Shown in pieces: positions 10,061 to 21,306 of a DNA stretch of 64,000 nt. Position 1 is the stretch's first letter. Each line of letters starts with the position of its first letter. Source of the DNA: Polytrichum commune (taxonomy: Eukaryota > Streptophyta > Polytrichopsida > Polytrichales > Polytrichaceae). The position numbers and the translations under genes were made by a program. The notes under the pieces were generated by a model. It was not told the DNA's origin and ran no database searches. It saw only the letters and a list, made by a program, of their open reading frames with translations. The stretch is from NCBI GenBank assembly GCA_950295325.1, contig OX485803.1, positions 5,704,001 to 5,768,000 of the forward strand, written 5' to 3'.

Positions 10061-13000
10061 GGATGAAGCTTCTTGCAGTCTCAAACCTTATTAATATCCA
10101 CTCATGAAGAGTCTTATCATGAGTTCTGAGCACCAGCATTGTCACATTGGCCTTCCAGCACTCTGCTCAATAACAAGGATACCAAGTTTGATAATTTTGG
10201 GCCCCCTTGGGTAGAAATGTCTGTCATGAATTCAATTTCCGGAGATCAAGCTAGTCAGCTGATTTACTTTCACTTGTGGATGAGCAGGTCCAACGACAAA
10301 GCTCTGCTGACAGAAGGAACTCTAGCATTCTGTTGGATTACCAACATACTTTAGTTGCATTGGAGAGTGTGTGGGGTTTGTAAAGCTGCTGCCTGATCCA
10401 ATCCTATACTAAGGTAAGTGGGCCTGAAATGGACACTATTAGCTCTGCACCCACTTCTCCGCGGATATCAAGTACACGCTTAGTACGAGATAATCAGCAT
10501 ATCCAAATTGAGGCCATAGCCATTTCCCTGATAATTTGCGGAGCTCATATGAATATCTTATTTGTTGTTCAAATTGATGATTTTCTTATTTCTAAAATGA
10601 TCATATAGGTAACAAAATTTTGTATCAAAAACTCTCGAACTTAAAATAGTCAACAAGTTGACAACTGTTAACTTTGCAACTATTAACCATTAATAGGCAA
10701 ATATTAACCACTGTGTCTAGGTTGCCTATTATGGCTTTACTTCTTGCTGCTAGGCCAGATTTGTGATTTCTAATGGTGCCTGACCAAATGTGTGGGGTTC
10801 AACTACCAAATTGCTACATGAATTGTGCAATTAATGGGGTTTTTGAGTGTAGCAAGCCACCCTGCTAACATTTGCTGTCAATTGAATCTAGGATATTGTG
10901 TAAAGTGCCCCATTCAACTTAACCTCAAAACTCCTGCATCTTTCCACCTCTTGAATATTTGACCATGAACCTTATTTCTCTTGCCACAATTCCATTTCTT
11001 ACACGACATGTTGCACTTAAAACGAAATGGTGCAGGTGGTCAGGAGGTGGGGGTGCCTATTTTTTTGCAATTTTTTTAACTTCCTCCAGATGATGGATGG
11101 TGGATGGTGAGTTGACGATCTCTTATTTCCTCTTCGCCTATGCAAATTTATTACAGCTTTGTACACTGCAATTGAGGTGTGCATGTCTGAAGCAAAGAAT
11201 TGATGTGAAACGTAGATTCATTTAGGTTGAAGATGATGAAACGAAAAGAAAACAATTATCTCTAATGTGGAGATTTGTGCAGGTGGGTGCCCTGAGAGAC
11301 CATTGAGTTTTTTGAACAGGACAATGGAGAATAGTAAATTTATGCTTGGATGCTGGAGCTAATCTTAGCTATGAGAGTCTTCAATAGAAACAGACACTTG
11401 GGTGAAACAGGTGGTGGAGTGAACCCCTAATGTCCACAAGGTTTTGTTCATTCTTCAGATTGGTTAGGGAGCTATATAACCATTATTCCATTTTAGCCAC
11501 ACTGATGATAAGTACTCAACATTTAAAATAGAAATGATGCAATTGGTGTCATGAAATTCAATCCATGTTCAACCTGTCAAAAGATGTATAAGAAGGTACA
11601 ATTTGAAGACCATACTTGGAGTTTGCCTCCAAAAGAGTGATGGAGAGTGATTTATAGACTATATCCATGCAGTTGAACACACGACTGATTTGGCGTTGAT
11701 TGCCATCACCAAATCATTTTACAAGCAATTTGTTGAAAAAATGAAGCATAATTTCAATGATGATTGATATCACTTGAAGTGTGATGAAATTGGCTGAAAT
11801 TTTGAGCTTCAAAACATGGTTGAAGTTGGGCGAATATCACCATCTCAAGAACTTCATTACCATCTTGAGTGTAGTGAGTTTTGTTACAAAGAAAAATTTA
11901 AAGATTGGTAGTAGAGATTGCATGTATAGAAATTTTAGGTTGTTATAAGCTGAAGCAAGAAGTGATGTTATGATTAAAATTCTTGTAGAAACTATCTTTG
12001 TATGTGCTACGGGAGGAATGGATGCAGTAAAGGCTGAAATCTTTAAACAAAGATGCCTTCTTCTAAGTTGTGAAGCTTGAGAACATGTGGCGAAATGATT
12101 GTAGCTAGGGCTAGATAAGTGAAGAGAGGTTGAGCTGCATGGGTAAGCTGCTGAATTTGATTCTAGCATGCACAAGCATGTGGGAAGTAAGCTTTTATGT
12201 AGGTGAAGTGAAGATTGGAGCGATCTAGAGGATGGTATGTGGACACTTATATAATTGTGAAGTTTGAAGAAGCCATGTGGCAACTTAATAATAAATGAGC
12301 GTTTTTTTTTAATATAGAATCTATTACCCAACATATGGAGTTGCATCCCCACCAATCTTACCTAAGGTGAAAATGACCTGAATCAGTCAAATTGCACCCA
12401 ATTGGAATGGATTTAACCACAACCCTATGAGTTGCAAGTGTTAATAAACCTCTTTGAGATTGGTGGGGTCAGCTCAAAAGTAAGACATCTCAACATTGCA
12501 CTCTTCAATCTCCCCAAAAAATGCTCTACTTAGATAACTCCTATGTTCATAGTAAATTTAGTTTTTCTTTCTGATAATCGGCATTTGAATCTTTTTGGGG
12601 ACAATCTCGCATGCTCGTTTCATACTTAAAATCCATGCACATCATAGCTTTTCATTGTCCATCTTCAAATCTTTTGACACTGAGTTCTTGATAGTGGTAA
12701 GGGGTTTGGAGGGTGGTCTTTCTTTTAGTAAACATTGGGCGATAGTGTTCTATAGAACATCATGTGGGTTCTGTGGGATTTTGTTTCACAACATCTGATG
12801 TGGAGGCATAGTAAAAACTTACCCCTTATAGGTGTCATGAAACTTTATCTAACTTTGTGGGTAGGGATGAGGGAGAGAAAATAATAATCATATACGAGTG
12901 TACCTCTCATTCATCCAGCGTAATTGCCTTGAAATAGTATGCAGCCAGGAGGTTGTTTTTTAAAGTTGATTTGACATCAAAATTAGTTTTGAAGACCTCA

Positions 13001-14290
13001 AATTAGTTCACTCAAGGTCATTTCAGATGAATTGGCCGCAATAAACCTATAGGAGGTCAATTTTTTATTTTCTATGTTGGATGGATGAGAGGTACGCTCA
13101 TATACCATAATCCCTCTCTACGTAGGATGAGCATGTGGCCTCCCCCATCCTTGCCCCCTTGGGTAAACTAAACAAAGAACTAATCTTTTTGCTAGACTTA
13201 CAACACTATGATGGCACCTTGATGGGTCCCACATGGAACAACATTTTTGACAAGCTCATGGTCAAATTCCTAACGTACCTTCATGAGGTAGGTTAGGAGT
13301 TTTGACTTTAAAGAGCTTGAGCTCTCATTTTACAGGGCCCAAGGCAATGGGCTTTAGAACATTCTTTCATTGATTCATGTCATGATTGCTCCTTTGTTTA
13401 CTTTATCATACCACCTTCATATCTCACTTTGAGCATGGGCCATTTTCCACTTGGTCAAACTATTGAGCTCTTTCAACAGAATTGATCAACCTTCAATAGT
13501 TTGAGGTTTTGAGCTTTAGATAACAACCTTTGTCAATTCCAAATATCAATTTCCCGAAAATCACATGGTTTGCAAGCTCTCAACTTGAACTCTTCTAGTG
13601 TAAATGGGGCCTTACGGTCCAAGACTAAAGGAACTTCAAAAAGTAGTGATCCTATTGCCCAAGAGCAAAAATTGGGACCCAAGGAGTTTACACTAAGGCC
13701 AAGGTCCAAGAACCAAAAAAATGAAGTGACACTTATCTCGCGTCATTTTCCCACCAAATTTGGATGTTCCCAACCCAAGAAAATGCTCCTCCTAGTTTGA
13801 GAAACTGACCGCTAACCTTGGGACCAATCTTGAGTACAAAAATGAGGTTGTTTAAGGTGTGTGTTTTGGACCCCAAGTTTCTTGGACCTAGACCTTAGGG
13901 TGGGTTTACAGTGTATCCTTTTGTTAAAAGTGTTGGTTTGACATCACCTCCAAAAGAAACTTATTTTAATTATAAACCCTTATAATCATTGCCATACGGT
14001 GTCCAAACGATGTGTTCTTTAGTACGTCGGAATGCTCACGATCTTGCCATGAAAAAGGGAAACACAATTGACCGTTCTAGCTAGGTCACGATATAAAATA
14101 TGGTGAGCACTTGCCTATTCTGTCGGTTTGAGGTATGTTTACTTTACCTTATCCTCCAACTGATTTGCTTGAGTGACGTGTTGGAGGTTTGATTTGCCAA
14201 ATATCAAGGGGGAGGCATGAACTGACTCCGGAAGCACCCGGGCCACTGCATAACTAGGCTAACTTACAGGCCGGGCCGGTGGGCGCCACC
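10061..14290. other. Gene-poor stretch
   Basis: No gene is supported. A 172-codon minus-strand frame at 11837-12355 lacks any recognisable motif. From 12960 to 13120 lies the dispersed repeat also seen at 6380-6520. From about 13686 to 13915 an imperfect inverted repeat (AAGGTCCAAGAA at 13706 against TTCTTGGACCTAGACCTTAG at about 13880) suggests a MITE remnant. Confidence 0.4.
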
Positions 14291-14299
14291 TGCCACTCT

Positions 14300-14612
14300 A
14301 CTGTGGCCCACGTGGCACCTCCTCCACGTTTCCAGACAAGCCACGTGTCCCTCCCACTCTCCCTTATAACGTGGCCTCCACTTGTCGTCTCCCTCACTTC
14401 TTTCTTCGTGCATCAGACGCTTGACCTTTCTTCATCCTCTCCCAATTTGTGCTAAGGTTTCGTGGGGGCAAGTATTTTTCATGAATTTTTATTGATTTTG
14501 AAGGATTTAGAAGGAACGTTGGAAAGGGTTGGGGTCAAGGTTTAAGTGGAATCGTCAAGGTCACCTGCCAGGGTTTGTGAGTTGGATCGCAGTTGCAAGC
14601 TAGGTTTTAGAG
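14300..14612 (+). promoter_or_regulatory. Promoter and 5' leader with G-boxes and TATA
   Basis: Two CACGTG cores (about 14309 and 14342, the latter as CCACGTGTCC) and an AACGTGG stand within 70 bases. A TTATAA follows at about 14364, and the start codon is at 14613. In plants CACGTG is bound by bHLH and bZIP factors and the CCACGTGTCC form is ABRE-like; regulation by light or ABA is inference. Confidence 0.6.
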
Positions 14613-16747
14613 ATGGCGCAAGTGTTGCCGGCCGGGGACAAGATCAAGGATTATGACTCGAGAGTGGATCCTGATGCGCCCCCAGAAGAAGCCAAGGTAG
14701 GGATCAGCCCGTCTCCCACTTGGATTTTGTTGACCTAAAAATTAACTCATAGTAGTTCTTGTTCTGACCATGGTTCTCATGTCTGGAAGTGGGTGGAAAA
14801 CCTTAAAATCCAGTTTTCCCATGTTTTTCTCGTTCGACGGAGTAGATGCAGCTCGATGCATGGCAGATGGCAGGTAACATGTGGTTACAGTTAGTTTGCT
14901 CCGAGTTGTGTCTTTGATCGAGAATCTCGCAGTTTGTATACACTCGGGCTTGGGGTCAAGTTGTTGTTGGTGCTGTAATATGTGTAGTAGTGAAGTGCAC
15001 ACCCTTTTGGGAACCCTCTGTATTCGATACATTAGATGATGTTGTTGTTTCATTTCTGGAAGTGGTGCCCACAAAATAAATCCCCTTCAAACATTTACTC
15101 TCCATTTATTTCATTCGACGCATTAGATGCAGCTTGATGCATCGTAGATAAGGAGTTACAGTTAGTTTGCTCGAAGTTGCATGTTTGATCGAGATTCTCG
15201 CAGTTAGTTTTCTACTCAGGAGTGGGGTTAATCTGTTGTTGGTATTACAAGTACAGTAGGGAAGTGCACATGTAAAATATTTTGAAACCCTCTGCATTTG
15301 GATATATCAGATGCGGTTGTGGCCTTCTGTACGTACAGTAGGTTTTGTAGTTGTTATTTCTTACCTGGATTGGTGCCGCAAGTTCCAACCCTTTGAAACA
15401 TTTATTTCATTCGACGCGTTGGATGCAGCTCGATGCATGGCAGAGAAGGAGTTGCAGTGTATTTATTCTTAAAGTTGTGTCTTTGATCGAGAATCTTGCA
15501 GTTTGTATGTTCCCAGGCTTGGGTTAGTCTGTCGATGGTGTTACATGTGTAGCAGTGCAGTGCACATGTTAAGCCTGTTGGAACACATTACATGCTTATG
15601 TTTCTTTCTCATCATCCCGTAGTTTTTGTTGTTTTCTTTTTTTCATGTTTGGAAGCGGTGTGGTTACGTACGACGTAAAACCCTTCTGAGATTTTACCTC
15701 ATTCGATGCATTAGATGCATGGCAAGGAACAGTATACTTGTAGGTAACAGCAAGGAACGGAGTAATCTGATTCTCAACATGGAGATTACATTCTGCAATA
15801 TGCATTTCTTGTGATTTTCTTTCTTGTTGAAGTGCGCACCTAAACCCTAACCGAACGCTCCAGATTCGACACTCTTTACATGATCCTTTACAGTATGTGC
15901 TCCCGGAGTTCTGTTGAATCTGTTTTGGTAACTTGACGAAAGTTTCCAAATAAATTTCGGGTTGCTGTCTTTAATGATTTATTTGCAATTGCAAGGGATA
16001 ATGAACTTAATTTTGTGTGGATGTGTGCAGGCGCAAGCAGCGCATCGACAAGCCAAACATGGACTGTTCGGCTCATTCTCCTTGGTGCAGTTGCACGTTA
16101 CTACATTGGTGCTTGTGCTCACATCCAGTGGTCTTGTACCCCTGGATGACATAGCCTTCGCCATCTTCACATCAGTATACATGTTTGTTATGAACCGGAC
16201 GGTGTTCAAGCCTGTAACCAAGGGGACTCCTCCCAACGTGATGGCTGGGAACGGCATTGCACAGAAGTACGCCATCTTGACAGCAGGAATAGGGTTAGTG
16301 CTACCTGCAGGATACATTCTCGGTGCATTTGTGCACGGAGACCAGAAAGCTCTCAGGGCAGCCTCACCACATTTGTTCCTTCTGTCTTGCCAGATTTTGA
16401 GTGAAAATGTTGCATTCAGCCATGATGGAATCTCCCTTCCCATCCGAGCTTTGGTGCCTCTATTTTACAACACCCGCCGTCTGTTTACCCTCATGCAATG
16501 GGTCAAGATTGACATGAACAAGGGTTTGGAGAGTGTTGGAATGCACGGAGCTGGAGTTCCCATGACTGCTGCGCAGTGGATCATGTTCGGTAGGTACTTG
16601 GCCATGGTGAACATGGGTGTGTGGACATTTAACCTCTTCTTCTTCCTCATTCCTGTGTTCCTGCCGAGAACCTTCAAGAAATACTACGAGATGCAGTCGA
16701 TGAAGTCGGAGAATCGTGCCAAGGATGCGCATGACGTGAGCTCGTAG
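14613..16747 (+). CDS. Plant multi-pass membrane protein of unknown function, 266 aa
   Basis: Two exons, 14613-14696 (28 codons, starting MAQVLPAGDKIKDYDS) and 16031-16747, joined in phase 0 across a 1334-base GT-AG intron. The protein has a short charged N-terminus and about five hydrophobic segments: near LVQLHVTTLVLVLTSSG, IAFAIFTSVYMFVMN, AILTAGIGLVLPAGYILGAF, a PHLFLLSCQILSE stretch, and WTFNLFFFLIPVFLP. It ends in a soluble basic/acidic tail. Conserved-looking polar motifs include PVTKGTPPNVMAGNGIAQKY and RALVPLFYNTRR. It resembles a plant-specific DUF family (possibly DUF7733); I am not certain of the name. Organelle-membrane location is likely but unproven. The last codons plus the 3' UTR have been copied repeatedly downstream. 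Confidence 0.8.
14750..15760 (+). repeat. ~290-base tandem repeat inside the intron, about 4 units
   Basis: Unit starts are marked by CATTCGACG-x-x-TAGATGCAGC-x-CGATGCATGGCAG or close variants at about 14829, 15112, 15409 and 15700 (spacing 283, 297, 291). Each unit also contains 'tttgatcgaga-tct-gcagtt' and 'gtgcacatgt'. Units are diverged by roughly 15-25 percent by eye, so the array is old. It fills most of the intron of the membrane-protein gene. Confidence 0.75.
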
Positions 16748-17572
16748 ACTTGATGAAGTTATCGATGATTCAATTACACCTCAGGTTCGAAGAAGTTGTG
16801 TCGGATGAAGAAGAATCCACAGGTTACAAGGAAATTGTGTAGATGGGTCTATCCACAGGAGTGAGGGAGGAATCTGGTGCCATGTGCGATTCACATTTCT
16901 GTAAATATTGCGAGTTTTAATTTTTTTTCCAACCTGAATGTGTTGGTACTCTTGAAAGAATCTTGAAAACATTCTCCATCTTCTAGTTGATGAATAGTGT
17001 CATTTCTCTCGGCACTTTTTTCATCTCTGTACTTTATGTGTCTTGTATATACGATGTCTTGTTTTTGCAACAATGCTTGAAAATGCTATAAGATGGAGAT
17101 GATAAAGTCGGAGAACTGTGCCAAGGATGCGCGGGATGGGAGCTCGTAGACAAGGTAACAACTCGACCACACTGCAGAATAGAGGAATTCGTGCAGGACC
17201 TTAAGTAGCAGATGAATCTTTCACATTGACAATCCTTTCTGTGCATATTATGAGTTTTAAAACATGTTAACACTGAAATTGCTGTTTTCTTTCTAACATG
17301 ACTCATTTCCAGCCGAGAACAATGTCACTACTCTCAATCCTATTTTCACCTCTCTAGTGTAGTGTACCCGGTGTCTTGTGTATGTGATGTTTTGTTCATG
17401 AAAAAATGCTAGAAAATGCTATGAGATGGAGATAATGAATATGGAGAATTGCGTTAAGAATGGCGCATGATGTGAGTTTGTAAGCAGACTTGAAGGTAGC
17501 AATTCAATGACTGCAGATTACAGGCAATCGTGTAGGGCGTTCATTGGCAGATGAATCACAGGAGTGACTAAG

Positions 17573-17942
17573 TACACTAAATATGGTATTTAGTGTCACC
17601 AATTCTATTTGTCTTGCTCAATACTAATTGTAAACCGTGGCATAGTGTCACCAACACTAAATGTTAACCCAACATTTTTTGTAAATTCCTTTTTGGGGGG
17701 ATTATAGATTTAGAGTGTTTGCAATTACTATCATTTACCAAGTACTTTTCCATCCAAATTTCAATCAGCCATGACAATATTTCATCACAAGTTGCTGACA
17801 AGAGGAGGTAGGGTTTTGGCCAATGGGTGAACTCGTCCATCACCCATGACAATATTTTTTCACTGTTCATAAGAAGTGTCATTCGAAGAGTTACCATAGA
17901 GACATTGAATACCATATGACACTAAGTATCATGTTTAGTGTA
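17573..17942 (+). mobile_element. TACACTAAA-type MITE inside a tail copy
   Basis: The ends are TACACTAAATATGGTATTTA and, in reverse complement, TACACTAAACATGATACTTA, an inverted repeat of about 24 bases. The uninterrupted tail sequence can be read across it ('cacaggagtga' before, 'gagtgagcgg' after), which gives GAGTGA as an apparent target duplication a few bases outside the inverted repeats. The interior (17690-17860) also occurs at 31686-31850. A relative is at 33658-34080. Confidence 0.6.
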
Positions 17943-18599
17943 GTTTGTTGATGAGTGAGCGGGAAATCTGGTGACACAAAGAATGCATGCTGATTGCGTC
18001 CTTTCTTTAAGTTTCACATGGACAGTTCATTCCATAGATATTGTGAGGATTTGCAATTTCATGACATTCTCACCTTCCAGCTGAGGAGGATGCTGTTACA
18101 GGGTGGAGACCCCCTTGTCGGGATCTGAATCATATGAGGTAAAGGGGTATTTTCCAATGTTGTATTGGTGTATCGATCTAGCCCAGTGTATAAGCATTGG
18201 TTTATGGTAATAATATGTGAGAATATACCAGTATGGTATGTTAAAACTCAATAGCTTGTCAAATAACTTGCTTGCCAAGGTACATTGCTGTGTAATATTG
18301 TGCTTTGTAATATTGTACCTAGCATAGTTTGTCCTGAAAAACACTGGGGTTGAAACCATTACAGTTGATGACATATCTTGAGAATTACTTAGGTACGAGT
18401 ATTTCAGGTTTGTCAGCATATTATAAATAGGAAAAAAAAATTGCGGTGATTAAGTGCTCCCTCCTAGGGCGCAACATGAGTTGCATGTGTGGGTGGGTGA
18501 ACACAATATTGGTTACTGTAATGAAGATGCAAGTGGGCATCAGCATGTGAATTGATTTTGGATTGAGTGATGGTTGAGGTAATTAATTGAAAGGTCTGC

Positions 18600-18790
18600 A
18601 ATATCCGTACCTTGGGTAAGAGAATCTTAATACCAATACCATACTTATATGTAGTCTTGAAAAATCATATGCTGCCAATATCATACCTGACCTTTATAAA
18701 ACAACATCATTACCATACCTATTTGATCAATTTTTGGAACCTTTCTTACTAGGAGTAGTCTGGTATACCATTAATTATGATACTAGTCCA
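18600..18790. repeat. Possible third, degraded copy of the ggtat/atacc MITE family
   Basis: It shares 'taagagaatctt', many 'taccatac' words and a terminal 'tagtctggtata' with the elements at 1985-2344 and 3988-4353, but the ends cannot be placed. Confidence 0.3.
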
Positions 18791-19030
18791 GCATTGTTAT
18801 TTCAAAGGGGCTATAAAGTAATGTGCACATTCATTGGATATTCCAAACATATGTTGATTATTCCTAAACATACCTAGTATATTATCAAACTGAGTGACCT
18901 ACCTGGGCGTTACACACACAACTCTGTATTTTATGCGTCAAGGTGTTGTAGATATGATGTTTTTATTGCATAAATGCTAGAGAATGCAAGAAGAATCATA
19001 GAAGGTGGACATTGGATGAAGTGTATAAAA

Positions 19031-21290
19031 TTCTAGTGTAGAGGATAATGCCACTCACAGTACCACGCCGTATCTGTGACCAACTCAAGCTTCCCACAAT
19101 CAAAATCCAAATGTTCTTAAAACAGCTCCACACCACATTAATATGTTCCTTAGCTGCACTCATCCTCAACAAAGGAAACCTGAGACCAAACCGACACCAC
19201 TCCAAAACAGACATAAGCCATCCACATCCGCCTGCAAGAGTTACAAAGGTAAGGTAGAGCCGTCCACAACTGACCACTTAAGAGATTCTGCACTAGATCT
19301 GGAGAAGAATAAGGCGGTGCAAATATTTCCCGAATTGGAAAATAGAAATCAGGAGAATTGCATATTTTTTGGTATTTTAATTCTTGTATTGAAATTATTG
19401 TGAATTTTTTAAGTCAATAGTTGGCTCAAACACATAACTAATGTCTAGAGTCAAACATAATCACTCATTTTGAAACAAATTCCTCCTCACTTAAGCACTC
19501 AAAACCAATGACATGTGTCATGGCACTTTCGATTCCATGGTGATACCATTACCGAAGTCGGAGACAAAGAAACCAAGTTGGTCTACATTATGTTCACCAC
19601 CATCAAATCCCTCACGTGTTGTTGTGACTTTGCAACCACATCTTAAGACTCATGTGCACATATTTTTCATTCCAAACCTACCAAAGTCATTTGATTTTCC
19701 TGCCTGAGGACAAGTGACACATGATAAATGATGGATTCTCTTGGCTCTGGTGTAAATGCCTTGCTCACTCAAATATCAAGTCAAGTTGCTGAATGTCTAG
19801 AGTGATGTGTTCCGTTCTTGACTCATACGCGACCTCACCCTTTCTGAGAATTATGTGAACGAGTCCTAGTTCCTCTTAGATGTACTGTTTCAAGAAATAT
19901 ATCTGGCTTCACGATCATTGTTCAATTAATTTGCATTAGCACTATGGGATTAACATACTCTCTCAAAAACTCATGAGGTGTGAGATATGGAGCAGAGAAA
20001 GATCGAGAGAAGCGGAAGAAAAGAGGTGAAGATAGAGGTGAAGGAAAGAGCAGCCACACAATAGATTAACGAGCCGCGACCGCAAAACACAACACACCGA
20101 TATACCACTGACGCCACAAGCAAGATGTACACCAGATCCTATACAAGCCAAGAAGATGGGACACACTGAGCGACCAGAACAAAGACACATGAGCGTGGAA
20201 CAATACAAAACCTAGACACAAGATGGCAACGCGAGATCCAAATGCGGAGAAACCAAAAGTTCGGTACCCCAATGTACATGTACTGCTCATATTACTTGCG
20301 GTTATACAAGTGTTTTTAGCACTGATCATCAATACTTCCACAATCTCACTCCATTTCTCCTACCCGAACATCCATCAAGAGTGCCCAATAATACAAGATC
20401 TGACCCCTTTTCTAGCCTCCCACAATCGCAGCTCCAACCAGCTACTCCATCTCCGCCAGAACTTCATCACAACGTCAACAAGGAGCCCCGGAGGCCTTCC
20501 CCACATGGAAGATGCGGGGAGTGTGGCATGTTCCCCATGTGCCTTGGAGCCTCCAAGTGGGGATTTCGTTTCCCCACTTGCGACAACTTTCTATATGCTG
20601 GACAATTTTGCATATATATGTCGGAGAAGTTTTGGTGTGTGCTTTATATTGTGAGTGCTCAAGATTATGAATTTGTGATTTCTGAAAGGGTTCTTTCCCT
20701 CGGCCATCAAAGACAGTTAATCCAAAGATATGTGTAAATCTCTAAGACCTATTCCTCCATTGCTTTGAAAAGTTTGGGGAAGAAAATGTGTTTTGAATTC
20801 TGAGCTTTTTTGTGCCCACGGAGCTTACGATGCATAGATGAAAATGTATGGCGTGGAAATACAGAACAAAAGAAATATGAATCGCAAAATTTTCTGTGCC
20901 ATGAGAACAAAAGAAGGGAAAAAGGATAATTTCCATATTGGGCATTTATTTTCCAAGTAGAATACATTTTGGTTCCACCAACATGATGGTCAACATAGTT
21001 TCTTCTCGCCCTAGTCAGTACTCACACAGCACTGACGTTGTGAATTTCACTATGCTACACCCACAAAAAGTACATGCCAGCTTTGCCACCCAGCTTCATG
21101 ATGTCATCCTTCGCACCAAACAAGGTTACATCATGATGTTTTGGTTTTTGGCCTGTTTGCGGATCGGAGCCCAGAGTACAGATTTCATTCCACCAGTCTA
21201 CAATTGGAAGGCGAGTCTTGGATAGCAGCAACTACTTATTCCAGTTATTTGGTGATCATTTCTCCACCAGAAACTTTGTGATCAACTGTA
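19031..21290. other. Gene-poor stretch with one weak frame
   Basis: A 143-codon frame at 20223-20654 begins at an ATG in good context (aagATGG) and has one strongly hydrophobic segment (VLLILLAVIQVFLALII) near residues 20-40. The rest has no recognisable motif or codon pattern, so I do not call it a gene. Nothing else is supported. Confidence 0.35.
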
Positions 21291-21306
21291 AAAATGTAGT
21301 CAATGC

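Larger units (their letters stand above)
16690..19030 (+). repeat. Degenerate tandem copies of the membrane-protein gene's 3' end
   Basis: The gene's last 18 codons (AGATG-AGTCG-ATGAAGTCGGAGAA) and following 3' UTR recur at about 17090 (gatggagatgataaagtcgg then gccaaggatgcgcgggatgg) and again at about 17425 (gatggagataatgaatatgg). Later parts are at 17948-18095 and a last trace is at about 18935-19010 ('gatgtttttattgcataaat'). The frames decay into stops, so these are pseudo-copies. The third copy is interrupted by a MITE. Unit length is about 330-400 bases. Confidence 0.7.

Noticed and set aside
11837-12355. 172-codon minus-strand frame
   Set aside because: No domain, no codon pattern and no supporting context; most likely chance in AT-rich DNA or transposon debris.
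20223-20654. 143-codon frame with one hydrophobic segment
   Set aside because: Good start context but no family, no exon partner, and the second half looks non-coding; kept only as a remark.
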